64,000 nucleotides of DNA from Phycisphaerales bacterium UBA5793 (GTDB taxonomy: Bacteria > Planctomycetota > Phycisphaerae > Phycisphaerales > UBA5793). The stretch spans positions 58,275-122,274 of the forward strand of contig DIDT01000073.1 of assembly GCA_002418285.1 (NCBI GenBank), written 5' to 3'. Shown in pieces: positions 1 through 8,326 of the stretch. Below the pieces are notes generated by a model. It was not told where the DNA came from. It did not search any database and was given only the letters and a program-made list of their open reading frames with translations. The position numbers and the translations under genes were made by a program. The first letter of the stretch is position 1, and the number at the start of each line of letters is the position of its first letter.

Positions 1-2
1 CG

Positions 3-857
3 CCATCCGCAACTCACGAGACGGAGTTCACGTTCGGTGGCACGCTTGAACTTCCGCACGCGACCGACCGACTTCCGCTCAAGCGATTGCGGGCATCGCG
101 CAAGTGGACGATCTACCCCCATCATGCGACGAACGATCGGCACATGATCAGCGGGGAAGCCGGCCCGACGCTGAGCGACTATTTCCGAATTCGGCGCGGC
201 ATCGCCACCGGCGACAACAAGTTCTTCATCCTCGATCGCGCCGAAGCAAGGCGCCGCAGGCTTCCCACGAAGTACCTGCGCCCGGTGCTGCCAAGTCCGC
301 GGCTTCTGAAGGCCACCGTCATCGAAGGTGAAGCCGACGGGTATCCAGTGATCGATCGCCAACTCTGCGTTCTCGATTGCGATCTTCCTGAGCATGTTGT
401 CCAGGATCGGCACCCCGCTCTGTGGGAGTACTTGAAGACGGCCGATCATCTTGGAGTCCGAGACGGATACCTTGTCGGCAAACGCAAGCCGTGGTATCGC
501 CAGGAGCAGCGCGTGCCGAGTCCATTTCTCTGCACGTACATGGGGCGAGGATCGGCCGAGAAGCAGCCGTTCCGCTTTATTCACAACCGATCGAACGCGA
601 TCGGGACCAACCTCTACCTGATGCTCTATCCGACCGGCGCCATGGCGACAATGCTCCACGCAGAGCCGGCTCGAGCCTCCCTCGTCCATGAGCTGCTCGG
701 GCAAGTCACTGGCTATGAGCTGCGGGGTGAGGGGCGAGTGTATGGTGGCGGCCTTCACAAAATCGAACCGAGCGAATTAGGGCGGATTTCGGCTGTACCT
801 TTGGTGCAGCGCTGGCCCGAACTGGCGATGGGGGAGGTAGCAGGTCGTCTCTTCTGA
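3..857 (+). CDS. C-terminal part of an N6-adenine DNA methyltransferase (TaqI/Eco57I type), cut by the window edge
   Basis: The reading frame is open to the first bases of the window, so this is the 3' end of a larger gene; the TTG at 87 is only the first internal start-like codon. The visible part matches the target-recognition end of single-chain adenine methyltransferases: a segment FRIRRGIATGDNKFFIL, a stretch ending in lysine before the DNA-contacting region (KYLRPVLPSPRLLK), a basic KRKPWYRQEQR segment, and a FIHNRSNAIGTNLYLML strand typical of TaqI-like specificity domains. The SAM-binding and NPPY motifs would lie upstream and cannot be seen. It probably modifies host DNA in a restriction-modification or BREX-like setting. 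It runs convergently into the Argonaute operon with a 38-bp gap. Family call fairly sure; system type unknown because the partner genes are outside the window. Confidence 0.72.
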   Translation, partial: PSATHETEFTFGGTLELPHATDRLPLKRLRASRKWTIYPHHATNDRHMISGEAGPTLSDYFRIRRGIATGDNKFFILDRAEARRRRLPTKYLRPVLPSPRLLKATVIEGEADGYPVIDRQLCVLDCDLPEHVVQDRHPALWEYLKTADHLGVRDGYLVGKRKPWYRQEQRVPSPFLCTYMGRGSAEKQPFRFIHNRSNAIGTNLYLMLYPTGAMATMLHAEPARASLVHELLGQVTGYELRGEGRVYGGGLHKIEPSELGRISAVPLVQRWPELAMGEVAGRLF

Positions 858-895
858 CGGCGCGGCGCCTCGTCGGCATCAGCCTTCTATCACAG

Positions 896-2347
896 TTACA
901 TGTAGAAGCTGTAGCGAGCTTGAATTCGAGCGTCGCGCGGGGCGTATCGAAGAATGTCGCCGACCGATCGTGAGGCCGCCAGCGTGATCGGGTGAGAATT
1001 CACAAACTGAGTGCTGTTCCAGTTCATCTTCGTGAGGCCCAAAATCTCCGTGAGTAGAGTCGGAACCCCAGTGGATGTCTGATCAATCTGTACGAGCAGC
1101 GGTCTCGGCGTGTAGAGTCCCGGATACGACTTGTAGAAATCAACACTCCCAAACGTGTAGAACAGAACGTGCGACTCATCGAGCCGAATCCCGGTTCCCC
1201 TCAGCGGTGGATAGGCGCCGGACTTGCGAAAGAACCGTGTCATGGTCCGCCGCAGCGACAGGAGATCGACGACCTCGATTCGATGATCCGCCGCTGCGGA
1301 GTTGACGCCGCATCGTTCCGCCTCATCAAACCACGAACTCTTGTGCAAGACGATGCGAGCGGGCATGGTCTTGTGCTCTTGGCGGAACCGTTCGATGGCC
1401 TCTGAGAGCAAGGATGCCGACTGTTCCTCGGAGAGATGCGGGGTCCGGTCGTCCTTGCGGATCTGAGCCGGCGCACCTCGAATGACAACTCCTTCGCCCC
1501 GCTCATTAAATACCTGTGCAACGCTGGTCTGGACGGACTCGTCTTGCCCTTCTTGACGGTCGTGGTAGAAACTGACTCCAACATAGCACGTGAGCAGTTC
1601 GCTCGCATCGCGGATCAAGCGCCACGGCACGCCGCCGGCCTTGTAGTACAAGGCGCAGAAGAAGTTCCAAGCGCGAGTCGCTTCGTCCTGTATCAAAAGG
1701 CTGGGCGCGCCATCCGATGTGTAGCGCTGAACATCACCGCCGAATGTGCCGGGTCGGCTGAGCTGGACTGGTCTTGAAAGTCGAAGGCACTCGGCTTTGA
1801 AATAGTCGTGCCAGACCAGCGCACGATTGTGCTGCGGGCGGTTGGATCGCGGACCGCGATGTACCGGGCCACTGACATCGATGCGCTTGATCAACGGTGC
1901 AGGAAGAAGGCAGATAACGACATCCGGCTGCCCCTTCTCGATGAGACTCGCCGCCTCCGACACGTAGCGATCAACGGATGCCTTGGTGAACTCGGTGGTA
2001 TCCTCGATCTGGCACAGAGACTCAGTGTCGCGCGCCGGTATTAACCTGGACCAACTTTCGTGGACGAGGAAGTCAGGTAAGCAACCGTCGTCGCCGAACC
2101 CAGGGAACTTCGGAAACAACGTCTTCAACCGAGTCTGCTTGGCAGGAATCCCGCTTCGACAGCTGTCGATCCATGCGCGAAAGTTGTCGATTCCTTCTCC
2201 ATCTCCGACGATGCCGACTCGACAGGTTCGAGCACCGCCAGCAACTCGAGCATCCAGGGGGCCGTGGTGCATGAGTCCAAAGCGAATGTCAATGTGCCGA
2301 CCCCCGCCAAACTCAAGCTCTGGTTCTTGGATGAACGTCGTCTTCAT
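896..2347 (-). CDS. Short prokaryotic Argonaute (MID-PIWI), SPARDA guide-binding subunit
   Basis: A 483-residue protein with only MID and PIWI regions, the length expected of short pAgos (long pAgos are 650-800). The PIWI first strand reads YVGVSFYHD (about residues 256-264), where active Argonautes carry Asp; the second site reads IVLHKSSWFDEAE (about 332-344), again without the catalytic Asp. The C-terminal block has KMNWNSTQFVNSHP and ends in ...RYSFYM, like other PIWI C-termini. The slicer is therefore predicted dead, and the protein should act as a guide-directed sensor. The start is the ATG at 2347, which overlaps the stop of the upstream DREN-APAZ gene as ATGA; a longer ORF reaching 2419 would overlap that gene by 76 bp. 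Family knowledge: short pAgos work as heterodimers with an APAZ protein. Confident call. Confidence 0.88.
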   Translation of the reverse strand: MKTTFIQEPELEFGGGRHIDIRFGLMHHGPLDARVAGGARTCRVGIVGDGEGIDNFRAWIDSCRSGIPAKQTRLKTLFPKFPGFGDDGCLPDFLVHESWSRLIPARDTESLCQIEDTTEFTKASVDRYVSEAASLIEKGQPDVVICLLPAPLIKRIDVSGPVHRGPRSNRPQHNRALVWHDYFKAECLRLSRPVQLSRPGTFGGDVQRYTSDGAPSLLIQDEATRAWNFFCALYYKAGGVPWRLIRDASELLTCYVGVSFYHDRQEGQDESVQTSVAQVFNERGEGVVIRGAPAQIRKDDRTPHLSEEQSASLLSEAIERFRQEHKTMPARIVLHKSSWFDEAERCGVNSAAADHRIEVVDLLSLRRTMTRFFRKSGAYPPLRGTGIRLDESHVLFYTFGSVDFYKSYPGLYTPRPLLVQIDQTSTGVPTLLTEILGLTKMNWNSTQFVNSHPITLAASRSVGDILRYAPRDARIQARYSFYM

Positions 2348-3684
2348 GGCTCGAACAACCATCCGTCCGGAGTCTCTTCGTGCGACGACTTTGATGCCAG
2401 TTCGTCGCCCGCGGACCAATCTGCATCGTCGATGGATACGGGTACCGTGGCTTGCGCGAGTTCACCGAATCCGAGGAATGGATATGGGGAATGGAACAAC
2501 GTTGGGTCATCGTGTCGCAGCAATTCTGCGAACATGACCACCAGTCCCCGCACAGCCGCACTTCCCTCGATCGTTTTGATCTTGGCCTGATACTCCTCGC
2601 GATACGGGTGGAGTTCGCGTCCATCCTTGGTAAACACGTACCGGGGCGTGATCTGAAGGTACCACTCACCACCAAACGTGCGAAACTCACCCTCGAAGCC
2701 GCAATGGCGGTAGTATGCGGTTTCATCCGCAGCGTTCTTTTTTGCGTAATGGCGAAACACCTCGCGGCTCGTCTCATTTATCAGGCTGCGGTAAGTAAAC
2801 TCGCGGGGCCGGAGGTTGCGAGTAGGCTTGAAGTGGTAGCAGTGTTCCTCTTTGCTCCAGCGAAGTCCGAGGTGCCCACAGCGCGTGCGAAGGCATTGGT
2901 TGAGCAGTCGTACGAAGTCGCGCTGCACTTCCCACGAGTCCGCGTCTCGCCACTCGGCAATCTCAATCGACTCTACCGTGCCAACATCGCATACGGCGTT
3001 CCACGGATGCTCCCGAAGGTTGTGCGGCGTGTAGAGGCGACCGTCCTTAAGAAACCACTCGTTCGGAGCTCGTTCTTGATGCTCATCGAGGGCTTCATAA
3101 AGGTCCTTTGGCAAGCGGAATTCGGTTTCGGCCATCCACAATTGCGCCGGGAGTCGCGCGACCTGCAATAGGTTGGAAATGAGATCTTCGTCGCGGACAT
3201 GTGGCGCGAAATAGACGCCGTCGTTGATGGTTTGAGCCAACTCACGCAGCGGGACCGCCGCGCGCTCGTTGAAACGGTCTCGCTCCTTGTGAAACTCGAT
3301 CTGCCGGCTCTGGCGACGGTTCGAATCCTGAAAGTAATCCTTAATCGAGACCCACCAGACGTCGTCTTCAGGAATCTTGACCACGACCAAAATAACCGGA
3401 GCGTTCCCCTGCATCCAGTAATCAAGGTCATCGGGGCTGCACGTGAACCGGAAAGACTCCGTTGAATTCGCATCGAGCTCACTTCGAGTCTTCACTTGCA
3501 CGCGCAGGATGAGGTTCTTCGCTTCCTGCGTTTCAGGATCCCTGATTTCGATTTCTCCGTCGATTCCAGTATCAAGGGCAGCATCGCCTCGAATCCACTT
3601 GTATCCCATCTTCAGTACCAGGCGCTCAACGACGTTGACGCCGTATTGACCCTTGATGGCGGACTTTCGAAGGAACTTTGGCAT
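2344..3684 (-). CDS. DREN (DUF4365-like PD-(D/E)XK nuclease)-APAZ protein, SPARDA effector subunit
   Basis: 446 residues from the ATG at 3684. The open frame runs further upstream to 3978, but that extra 98 residues is low-complexity and unlike the family. The N-terminal ~150 residues look like a DUF4365 nuclease: Glu20 in the first helix, TGIDGEIEI (Asp42), then RVQVKTRS (Gln63-x-Lys65), a PD-(D/E)XK active-site pattern. The remaining ~290 residues occupy the place of the APAZ region that docks onto short Argonautes; it is recognised from context more than motif. In SPARDA systems guide and target binding by the complex is reported to unleash indiscriminate DNA/RNA cleavage by the DREN domain and abortive defence. 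It is first in a two-gene operon, coupled by ATGA to the Argonaute. No clear Shine-Dalgarno precedes the start. Confidence 0.84.
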   Translation of the reverse strand: MPKFLRKSAIKGQYGVNVVERLVLKMGYKWIRGDAALDTGIDGEIEIRDPETQEAKNLILRVQVKTRSELDANSTESFRFTCSPDDLDYWMQGNAPVILVVVKIPEDDVWWVSIKDYFQDSNRRQSRQIEFHKERDRFNERAAVPLRELAQTINDGVYFAPHVRDEDLISNLLQVARLPAQLWMAETEFRLPKDLYEALDEHQERAPNEWFLKDGRLYTPHNLREHPWNAVCDVGTVESIEIAEWRDADSWEVQRDFVRLLNQCLRTRCGHLGLRWSKEEHCYHFKPTRNLRPREFTYRSLINETSREVFRHYAKKNAADETAYYRHCGFEGEFRTFGGEWYLQITPRYVFTKDGRELHPYREEYQAKIKTIEGSAAVRGLVVMFAELLRHDDPTLFHSPYPFLGFGELAQATVPVSIDDADWSAGDELASKSSHEETPDGWLFEP

Positions 3685-3866
3685 CAGGAAAGCAATCGGC
3701 GGTGCGCCGCATACAGTGGCCGCACCAAGGGAACGCGAAGGCATTCTACTCCCACGGCTGGTGCGGACCGTGCTTGTGGGGCAGCAATCAAACCCGGGGC
3801 TCCTCCACGGTGAATCGCCCGTGAATGCCGGGCACGGTGAGGCTCGAGGGCCCCATTGGGATCGGG

Positions 3867-3894
3867 TTGACATGCCCGGACAGATGCCTAACGT
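3867..3894 (+). promoter_or_regulatory. Possible sigma-70-like promoter of the ATPase-kinase-regulator operon
   Basis: A perfect TTGACA at 3867-3872 is followed after 16 bp by a weak -10 candidate TAACGT (3889-3894) in the divergent gap between SPARDA and the ATPase gene. The predicted start point would be about 50 bp upstream of the TTG start codon. Only the -35 element is convincing. Confidence 0.3.
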
Positions 3895-3941
3895 AGACTG
3901 GTTTCCGCCATATCGAGCATCCTCGGTCCCGGACTGCAATC

Positions 3942-3959
3942 GGAGGAGGGCCGCAATTG
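3942..3959 (+). promoter_or_regulatory. Shine-Dalgarno sequence that decides a TTG start
   Basis: A purine-rich GGAGGAGGG (3942-3950) lies 6 bp before TTG at 3957, ideal spacing. Later in-frame ATGs (for example the Met at residue 16) have no comparable site, so the TTG is chosen as the start of the ATPase. Confidence 0.6.
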
Positions 3960-5882
3960 GAAAGCGCGTTAGCTGCACAGCAGGCAGAACAGACAGATTC
4001 GATGGTGCCGATGTTCCATCGCATCCGCTCGATAGAGATCGTCGGCGGTTACCTCGGCGGCGAAAGGCTGGAACTCGCGGATGGGCTCAATTGTCTGATC
4101 GGAGCCAGGGGAACGGGCAAAACGACAGTCATCGAGTTTGTCCGCTTCGCCCTGGACGCGCTGCCGGAGCCGCAGGCCGATCCCGCTGATCGCAAACGCA
4201 TTGATTCACTCATCCAGCAAAACCTCAACGGCGGTCGCGTCGAACTCGAGATCGAGACCAAAGACGGACTCACCTACCGAATCAGTCGGGCGGTAGGAGA
4301 GGCGCCCCTCGTCCTCGCTGCCGACGGTTCGCCGACCGACATCCAGCTTCGGGCTGGCGGCCTCTTCAAGGCCGACGTGTACAGCCAGAACGAAGTGGAG
4401 CGCATTGCCGACCGGTCGCTTTCTCAGTTGGAACTGATTGATGATTTCGCGCCGGAAGCGATCCGCCAGGTTTCCGTGGACATTGCACAAGTGGAACAGA
4501 CGCTCGCGGCGAACGCAGGTTCCATCCACCCCATCCGCCACCAGATCGAGATGCTCACCGGGGAATTGGGCTCCCTGCCTGAGGTCGGTGAAAAGCTCAA
4601 AGGTTACGCACAGAGCGCCGGGGGTGCTGAAGAGCCGGTGAACAAGGCGCACGCACTCAAGGCGCTTCGCGACCGTGAAACGCGAGCAATGGAGGGGACG
4701 GCGGAGGCGCTGGCCGAATACCGCAGTCAGATCGAGAGCGTGGCCGGTCGTTTGGTCTCGCGAACGAGGGCACTTTTTTCGAACGACCTGATCACGGGCC
4801 CCAACGGCAAGCACGTTGAGCGCGTCCGGCAGGAGGTTGGAGCCGCCGGCGCCGAGATCGACACTCTGCTTCACGAAGCTGTGCGCCGCCTCGACCGCGC
4901 GAGCCAAGTTGTCGAGGAGAATGGCCGTGATCTCACTGCGACACACAATCGACAGGAGATCGAATTCCGCAAGGTGATCGAGCAACACCAGGCGGCGCAG
5001 ACTCAGGCGGCCGAACGCACGAAGTTGGAGCGACTCCGTAATGCTTTGCAAGCCAAGCAGCGTCAACGAGATGAACTCAAGGATCGACTTGCAGGCCTAA
5101 TCATCGAACGGGAAGCACTGACGCGCCGGCTCTCGGATCTCCGCGATCGACGTTTTCAGACTCGGCAGTCGATCGTCGGTCGGATCAATGAGGCGTTGGC
5201 GCCATCGATTCGGGTCAGCATCCTCCAGTCGGGCAATCCGCAACCGTACCTTGATCGCCTGGTGGAGATTCTGCGCGGCGCCAGACTCAGGCACAACGTC
5301 GTGGCCCAAAGGCTGGTGAACGCGTTCTGGCCTGCGGATCTCGTTGCATTGATCCAGACTCGGGATAGCCAGCGACTGATCGATGAAGCCGAACTCAATG
5401 CGGAGCAGGCGGAACGGGTGATTTCGGCGTTGATCGATTCGCCGGCGCTTCTCCAGCTGGGGGCTGTGGAACTCGTCGATCAGCCCCGTGTGGAACTCAG
5501 GGATGGCGATTCCTACAAGGACTCTGCCGCTTTGTCCACAGGCCAGAAGTGCACCACCATCCTGCCCATCCTGCTTCTCGACAGCGATAATCCGCTTCTC
5601 GTCGATCAACCCGAGGACAATCTCGACAACCGCTTCATCTACGAGTGCGTTGTGGAAAAGGTCCGCGACATCAAGCCCCGTCGTCAACTCGTTTTCGTCA
5701 CACACAATCCGAACATCCCCGTACTCGCAGATGCTGAGAAGATCTTCGTGTTTGAGTCGGACGGTGCTCGAGCCCGCATAGAGAGGTGCGGCACCGTCGA
5801 CGAGTGCAAAGAGGAGATCGTGACTCTGCTGGAAGGGGGCGAGGAGGCATTTAAGGAGCGTCGGCGACGCTACGAGTACTGA
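3957..5882 (+). CDS. Rad50/SMC-like ABC-type ATPase of an unassigned three-gene defence-like operon
   Basis: 641 residues from a TTG start supported by a strong Shine-Dalgarno. Near the N-terminus is a Walker A, IGARGTGKTT (about residues 48-57). A ~300-residue middle section rich in Glu, Lys, Arg and Gln (about 180-400) looks like a coiled coil. The C-terminal lobe has an ABC signature-like ALSTGQKC (about 523-530), a Walker B LLVDQPEDNLDN (about 546) and a switch-His strand FVTHNPN (about 578). This order is that of RecN/Rad50/SMC-type ATPases. It is closest in feel to stand-alone AAA proteins used as DNA or phage sensors in defence systems; no nuclease domain is visible. It sits 3 bp upstream of the histidine kinase gene and probably shares its transcript. 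ATPase family certain; biological role inferred. Confidence 0.78.
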   Translation: MESALAAQQAEQTDSMVPMFHRIRSIEIVGGYLGGERLELADGLNCLIGARGTGKTTVIEFVRFALDALPEPQADPADRKRIDSLIQQNLNGGRVELEIETKDGLTYRISRAVGEAPLVLAADGSPTDIQLRAGGLFKADVYSQNEVERIADRSLSQLELIDDFAPEAIRQVSVDIAQVEQTLAANAGSIHPIRHQIEMLTGELGSLPEVGEKLKGYAQSAGGAEEPVNKAHALKALRDRETRAMEGTAEALAEYRSQIESVAGRLVSRTRALFSNDLITGPNGKHVERVRQEVGAAGAEIDTLLHEAVRRLDRASQVVEENGRDLTATHNRQEIEFRKVIEQHQAAQTQAAERTKLERLRNALQAKQRQRDELKDRLAGLIIEREALTRRLSDLRDRRFQTRQSIVGRINEALAPSIRVSILQSGNPQPYLDRLVEILRGARLRHNVVAQRLVNAFWPADLVALIQTRDSQRLIDEAELNAEQAERVISALIDSPALLQLGAVELVDQPRVELRDGDSYKDSAALSTGQKCTTILPILLLDSDNPLLVDQPEDNLDNRFIYECVVEKVRDIKPRRQLVFVTHNPNIPVLADAEKIFVFESDGARARIERCGTVDECKEEIVTLLEGGEEAFKERRRRYEY

Positions 5883-5885
5883 GCC

Positions 5886-7046
5886 ATGCATCCGCCCACT
5901 TCAATCTCCGGTCCTGAGGCCGCACTGATGATGCTCCGGGCGAATCCGGACGCGCTGTCGTGGCCCGAGCGTCTGGGACTGGCGAGGTCGCTTGCCAATC
6001 GGCTGCGCACGGAGCATCACAGTGCATCGGCCGAGGCTCTGGCAGAGATCCTCGCCATCGATTCAAAGCCCGAGGTCCGGCAGGCCGTAGCGAAGTCGCT
6101 CCACCTCTTCGACGATGATCTGCTGGCAAGGCTGGCATCACGGCTTGAGGACGACCCCAACGCGTTCGTTCGCAAGGCGGCTGAGCGAAGCCTGGCTCGT
6201 CGACGCCGCGGCCAGCGTGATGCCGAGCGAGCACGACGCAAAGTGCAGCAAGTCCAGTGCGAGTACGACGCGATCGCCCGTATGCATGGGGAGATCGCTG
6301 CCGCGAGGGCGCAGGCGATGGCCGAACGATTCGCCGATGTCGTCGTGGGAACCACAGCCCACAACCTTGGCGGTGTTATCACGTCGCTCAAGCTGAAGAG
6401 CGAAGCCCTGTGCCGCGCGGTGCAGGCCGAGTCGCCCGACTTGCTCAGTCTCGGCGCCACGGCTCGCTCGATCGCCGAGCGGGTGGCGTTCCTCGAACGT
6501 CTGATCCGGGACATGAGTGAATACTCCCGGCCGCTCTCGAATGAGAAACGCCGCGAGCGCCTGTCAGGGGTTATTGAAGAGTCCCACCGGCTGGCCGTTG
6601 ACGCCATTCGCATCGACCGGGAGGCGCTTGCTTCGATCACATGCTCAATCGCCGTGCCGGAGACGCTCACCGTCGAGGTGGTGCGTTATCAAGTCCTGAT
6701 GGCCATGACGAACCTCCTCAAGAACGCCTACGAGTCGTTGGCGGACCGATCTGGATCGGCACGGCCGCGATCGATCACGGTCACGGCCGCAGCCCGGGAC
6801 GATGAAGTTGTCATCACTGTTGTGGATACCGGAGCAGGTCTTGACGAGCGGGATCTCGCCGATCTGCGTGAGTTCATTCCCGGCCGGACGAGCAGAAAGA
6901 ACCGGGGAACGGGCTATGGCCTGCCCATTGCCCGCCGATACGTGGCAGCGCATGGTGGCGCGCTCACCATTGAAAGTGACCTGAACCGCGGGACGACGGT
7001 AACGGTCACCCTGCCGATCGAATCGGAGGGAGAGTTCCTCGAATGA
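5886..7046 (+). CDS. Soluble sensor histidine kinase with N-terminal HEAT-like repeats
   Basis: 386 residues without membrane segments. Residues ~45-105 form HEAT-like helical repeats (AEILAIDSKPEVRQAVAKSL, then LASRLEDDPNAFVRKAAE). A charged helix follows, then an H-box with His159 in GTTAHNLGGVITSLK. The HATPase region carries an N-box (MTNLLKNAYESL, about 274-285), G1 DTGAGL (314-319) and G2 GTGYGLPIARR (341-351). It should autophosphorylate His159 and pass phosphate to the regulator encoded next. The lack of a transmembrane sensor means it must read an intracellular cue, perhaps through the HEAT repeats and the upstream ATPase. Its stop overlaps the regulator start as ATGA. Kinase call is certain; signal is unknown. 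Confidence 0.85.
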   Translation: MHPPTSISGPEAALMMLRANPDALSWPERLGLARSLANRLRTEHHSASAEALAEILAIDSKPEVRQAVAKSLHLFDDDLLARLASRLEDDPNAFVRKAAERSLARRRRGQRDAERARRKVQQVQCEYDAIARMHGEIAAARAQAMAERFADVVVGTTAHNLGGVITSLKLKSEALCRAVQAESPDLLSLGATARSIAERVAFLERLIRDMSEYSRPLSNEKRRERLSGVIEESHRLAVDAIRIDREALASITCSIAVPETLTVEVVRYQVLMAMTNLLKNAYESLADRSGSARPRSITVTAAARDDEVVITVVDTGAGLDERDLADLREFIPGRTSRKNRGTGYGLPIARRYVAAHGGALTIESDLNRGTTVTVTLPIESEGEFLE

Positions 7047-8152
7047 CCTGTCGAGCGCTCATCGTTGATGATGATGACACAATTCGTGAGTCGGTGGGAG
7101 ACATCGTGACGTCCCTGGGGCACGAGTTCGAGTGTGCCGGAAGCCAGAGTGCAGCACGCCGTCTCCTGCAGGATCGTGAATTCACCTATGTGCTTCTCGA
7201 CCTCGAAATTCCCGTGCGGGATGATGGTGGTTTTGCCCGCCCCGAAAACGGCGAGAACCTGCTCGCCGAGATCCGCAGTCGGCCCGCGACTGCCGAGACA
7301 CCCGTAATTGTGATGACGGCGCACGGCACCGATGGCCCCGATCTCGGCGTGAAGCAGATGAAGCGTGGTGCTACCGACTTCGTCAACAAGCCCTTCGACG
7401 GGGGCAAGTTGGACGCGGCGATCCGAGAGGCCGTATCAAGTCGGCACGGACCGAATGGCGGTTTGACACAAGCGATCGTCGAACCAAAGCCAGGTGGACC
7501 GCCGCGTCCGTTCTCGGGCGGGCTGCTACTCCTGCACGAAACACGTGCGGAGTTGTGCGGAGTTCTAATTCTTGAGAGGGGCGCGCGCGGACATGCGTGG
7601 CGCATCCTGGAGATTCTTGCCGAGAAGAACGAGGCAGGGAAGTACCGGTCCCTGAGTGGGCAGCAGCTGGCAACGAAGCTCGGTCGCCGTGTCGGGCAGA
7701 ATGCCGTGTCGCAGTGCATCCGCGCCTTGCGAAAGCGGATAGTGAGGACGCTGCTCGATCACTTGAACATTGAGTGTGGTGATCACGATGTTATCCAGAG
7801 TGGCGGGCGCGGCTATCGACTGAACCAGTGGATCGAGGTTCGACATAATGGAACCGATCCCCGTTTGACTGAGCCTGACGCCGCCAGTCCCTGTGGAGAG
7901 GCAACAGACCGCGCCATAGAGGGCGGCAGCGATCAGCTCAACGAGCGTCAGCTGTGGATTCTCGACGAACTTCGAGCGGGAGTCAAACTGCGCCGTAGCG
8001 ACATCGAGACACGGTTCAAGTGCTCCGCGAAGACGGCGAAGCGGGATCTCATCGATATGCGGGAACAAGGGCTCATCGCGTTCGAGATGAAGCCGGCGCC
8101 GGGATACTACCGCCTCGTTGTCGACATGGCGAAGGTTCTTGGCCGTCCTTAG
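7043..8152 (+). CDS. Response regulator with REC domain and two DNA-binding HTH modules
   Basis: 369 residues. The receiver domain (1-125) has acidic residues VDDDD (8-12), phospho-acceptor Asp53 in LLDLEIP, Thr92 (MTAHG) and Lys116 (NKPF), so it should be phosphorylatable. Residues ~165-255 resemble an OmpR-like winged helix, ending in GGRGYRLNQW, the usual wing strand. A second helix-turn-helix of DeoR/MarR flavour lies at ~295-360 (LNERQLWILDELRAG then KTAKRDLIDMREQGLI). Two different DNA-binding modules in one regulator are unusual. The ATGA overlap with the kinase marks it as the cognate partner. A GGAGGGAG sequence ~10 bp upstream can serve as ribosome site. Likely target: its own operon or neighbouring defence genes (inference). 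Confidence 0.85.
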   Translation: MTCRALIVDDDDTIRESVGDIVTSLGHEFECAGSQSAARRLLQDREFTYVLLDLEIPVRDDGGFARPENGENLLAEIRSRPATAETPVIVMTAHGTDGPDLGVKQMKRGATDFVNKPFDGGKLDAAIREAVSSRHGPNGGLTQAIVEPKPGGPPRPFSGGLLLLHETRAELCGVLILERGARGHAWRILEILAEKNEAGKYRSLSGQQLATKLGRRVGQNAVSQCIRALRKRIVRTLLDHLNIECGDHDVIQSGGRGYRLNQWIEVRHNGTDPRLTEPDAASPCGEATDRAIEGGSDQLNERQLWILDELRAGVKLRRSDIETRFKCSAKTAKRDLIDMREQGLIAFEMKPAPGYYRLVVDMAKVLGRP

Positions 8153-8326
8153 CAGATCGATGGTCGACCTGCATGGCTCGACAGTCTACATAGCCCACCG
8201 GCGCTAGACGCGGTCCCTTCTTGTCGGTTCCGGATGTCGAGAGACTACATGGAGTGGGTGGTGGCGGTTGTGAAGCGATGCACAAGGATTGCGGAGCGCT
8301 GATTCGAACTGGCTGGCGAAACGGCG

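Noticed and set aside
2348..2419. Longer Argonaute start at 2419
   Set aside because: It would overlap the DREN-APAZ gene by 76 bp; the ATGA-coupled ATG at 2347 gives the expected short pAgo length.
3957..5882. Assigning the ATPase to Gabija, Zorya or a phosphatase-ATPase system
   Set aside because: No TOPRIM, helicase, motor or PHP domain is present in the protein or its neighbours.
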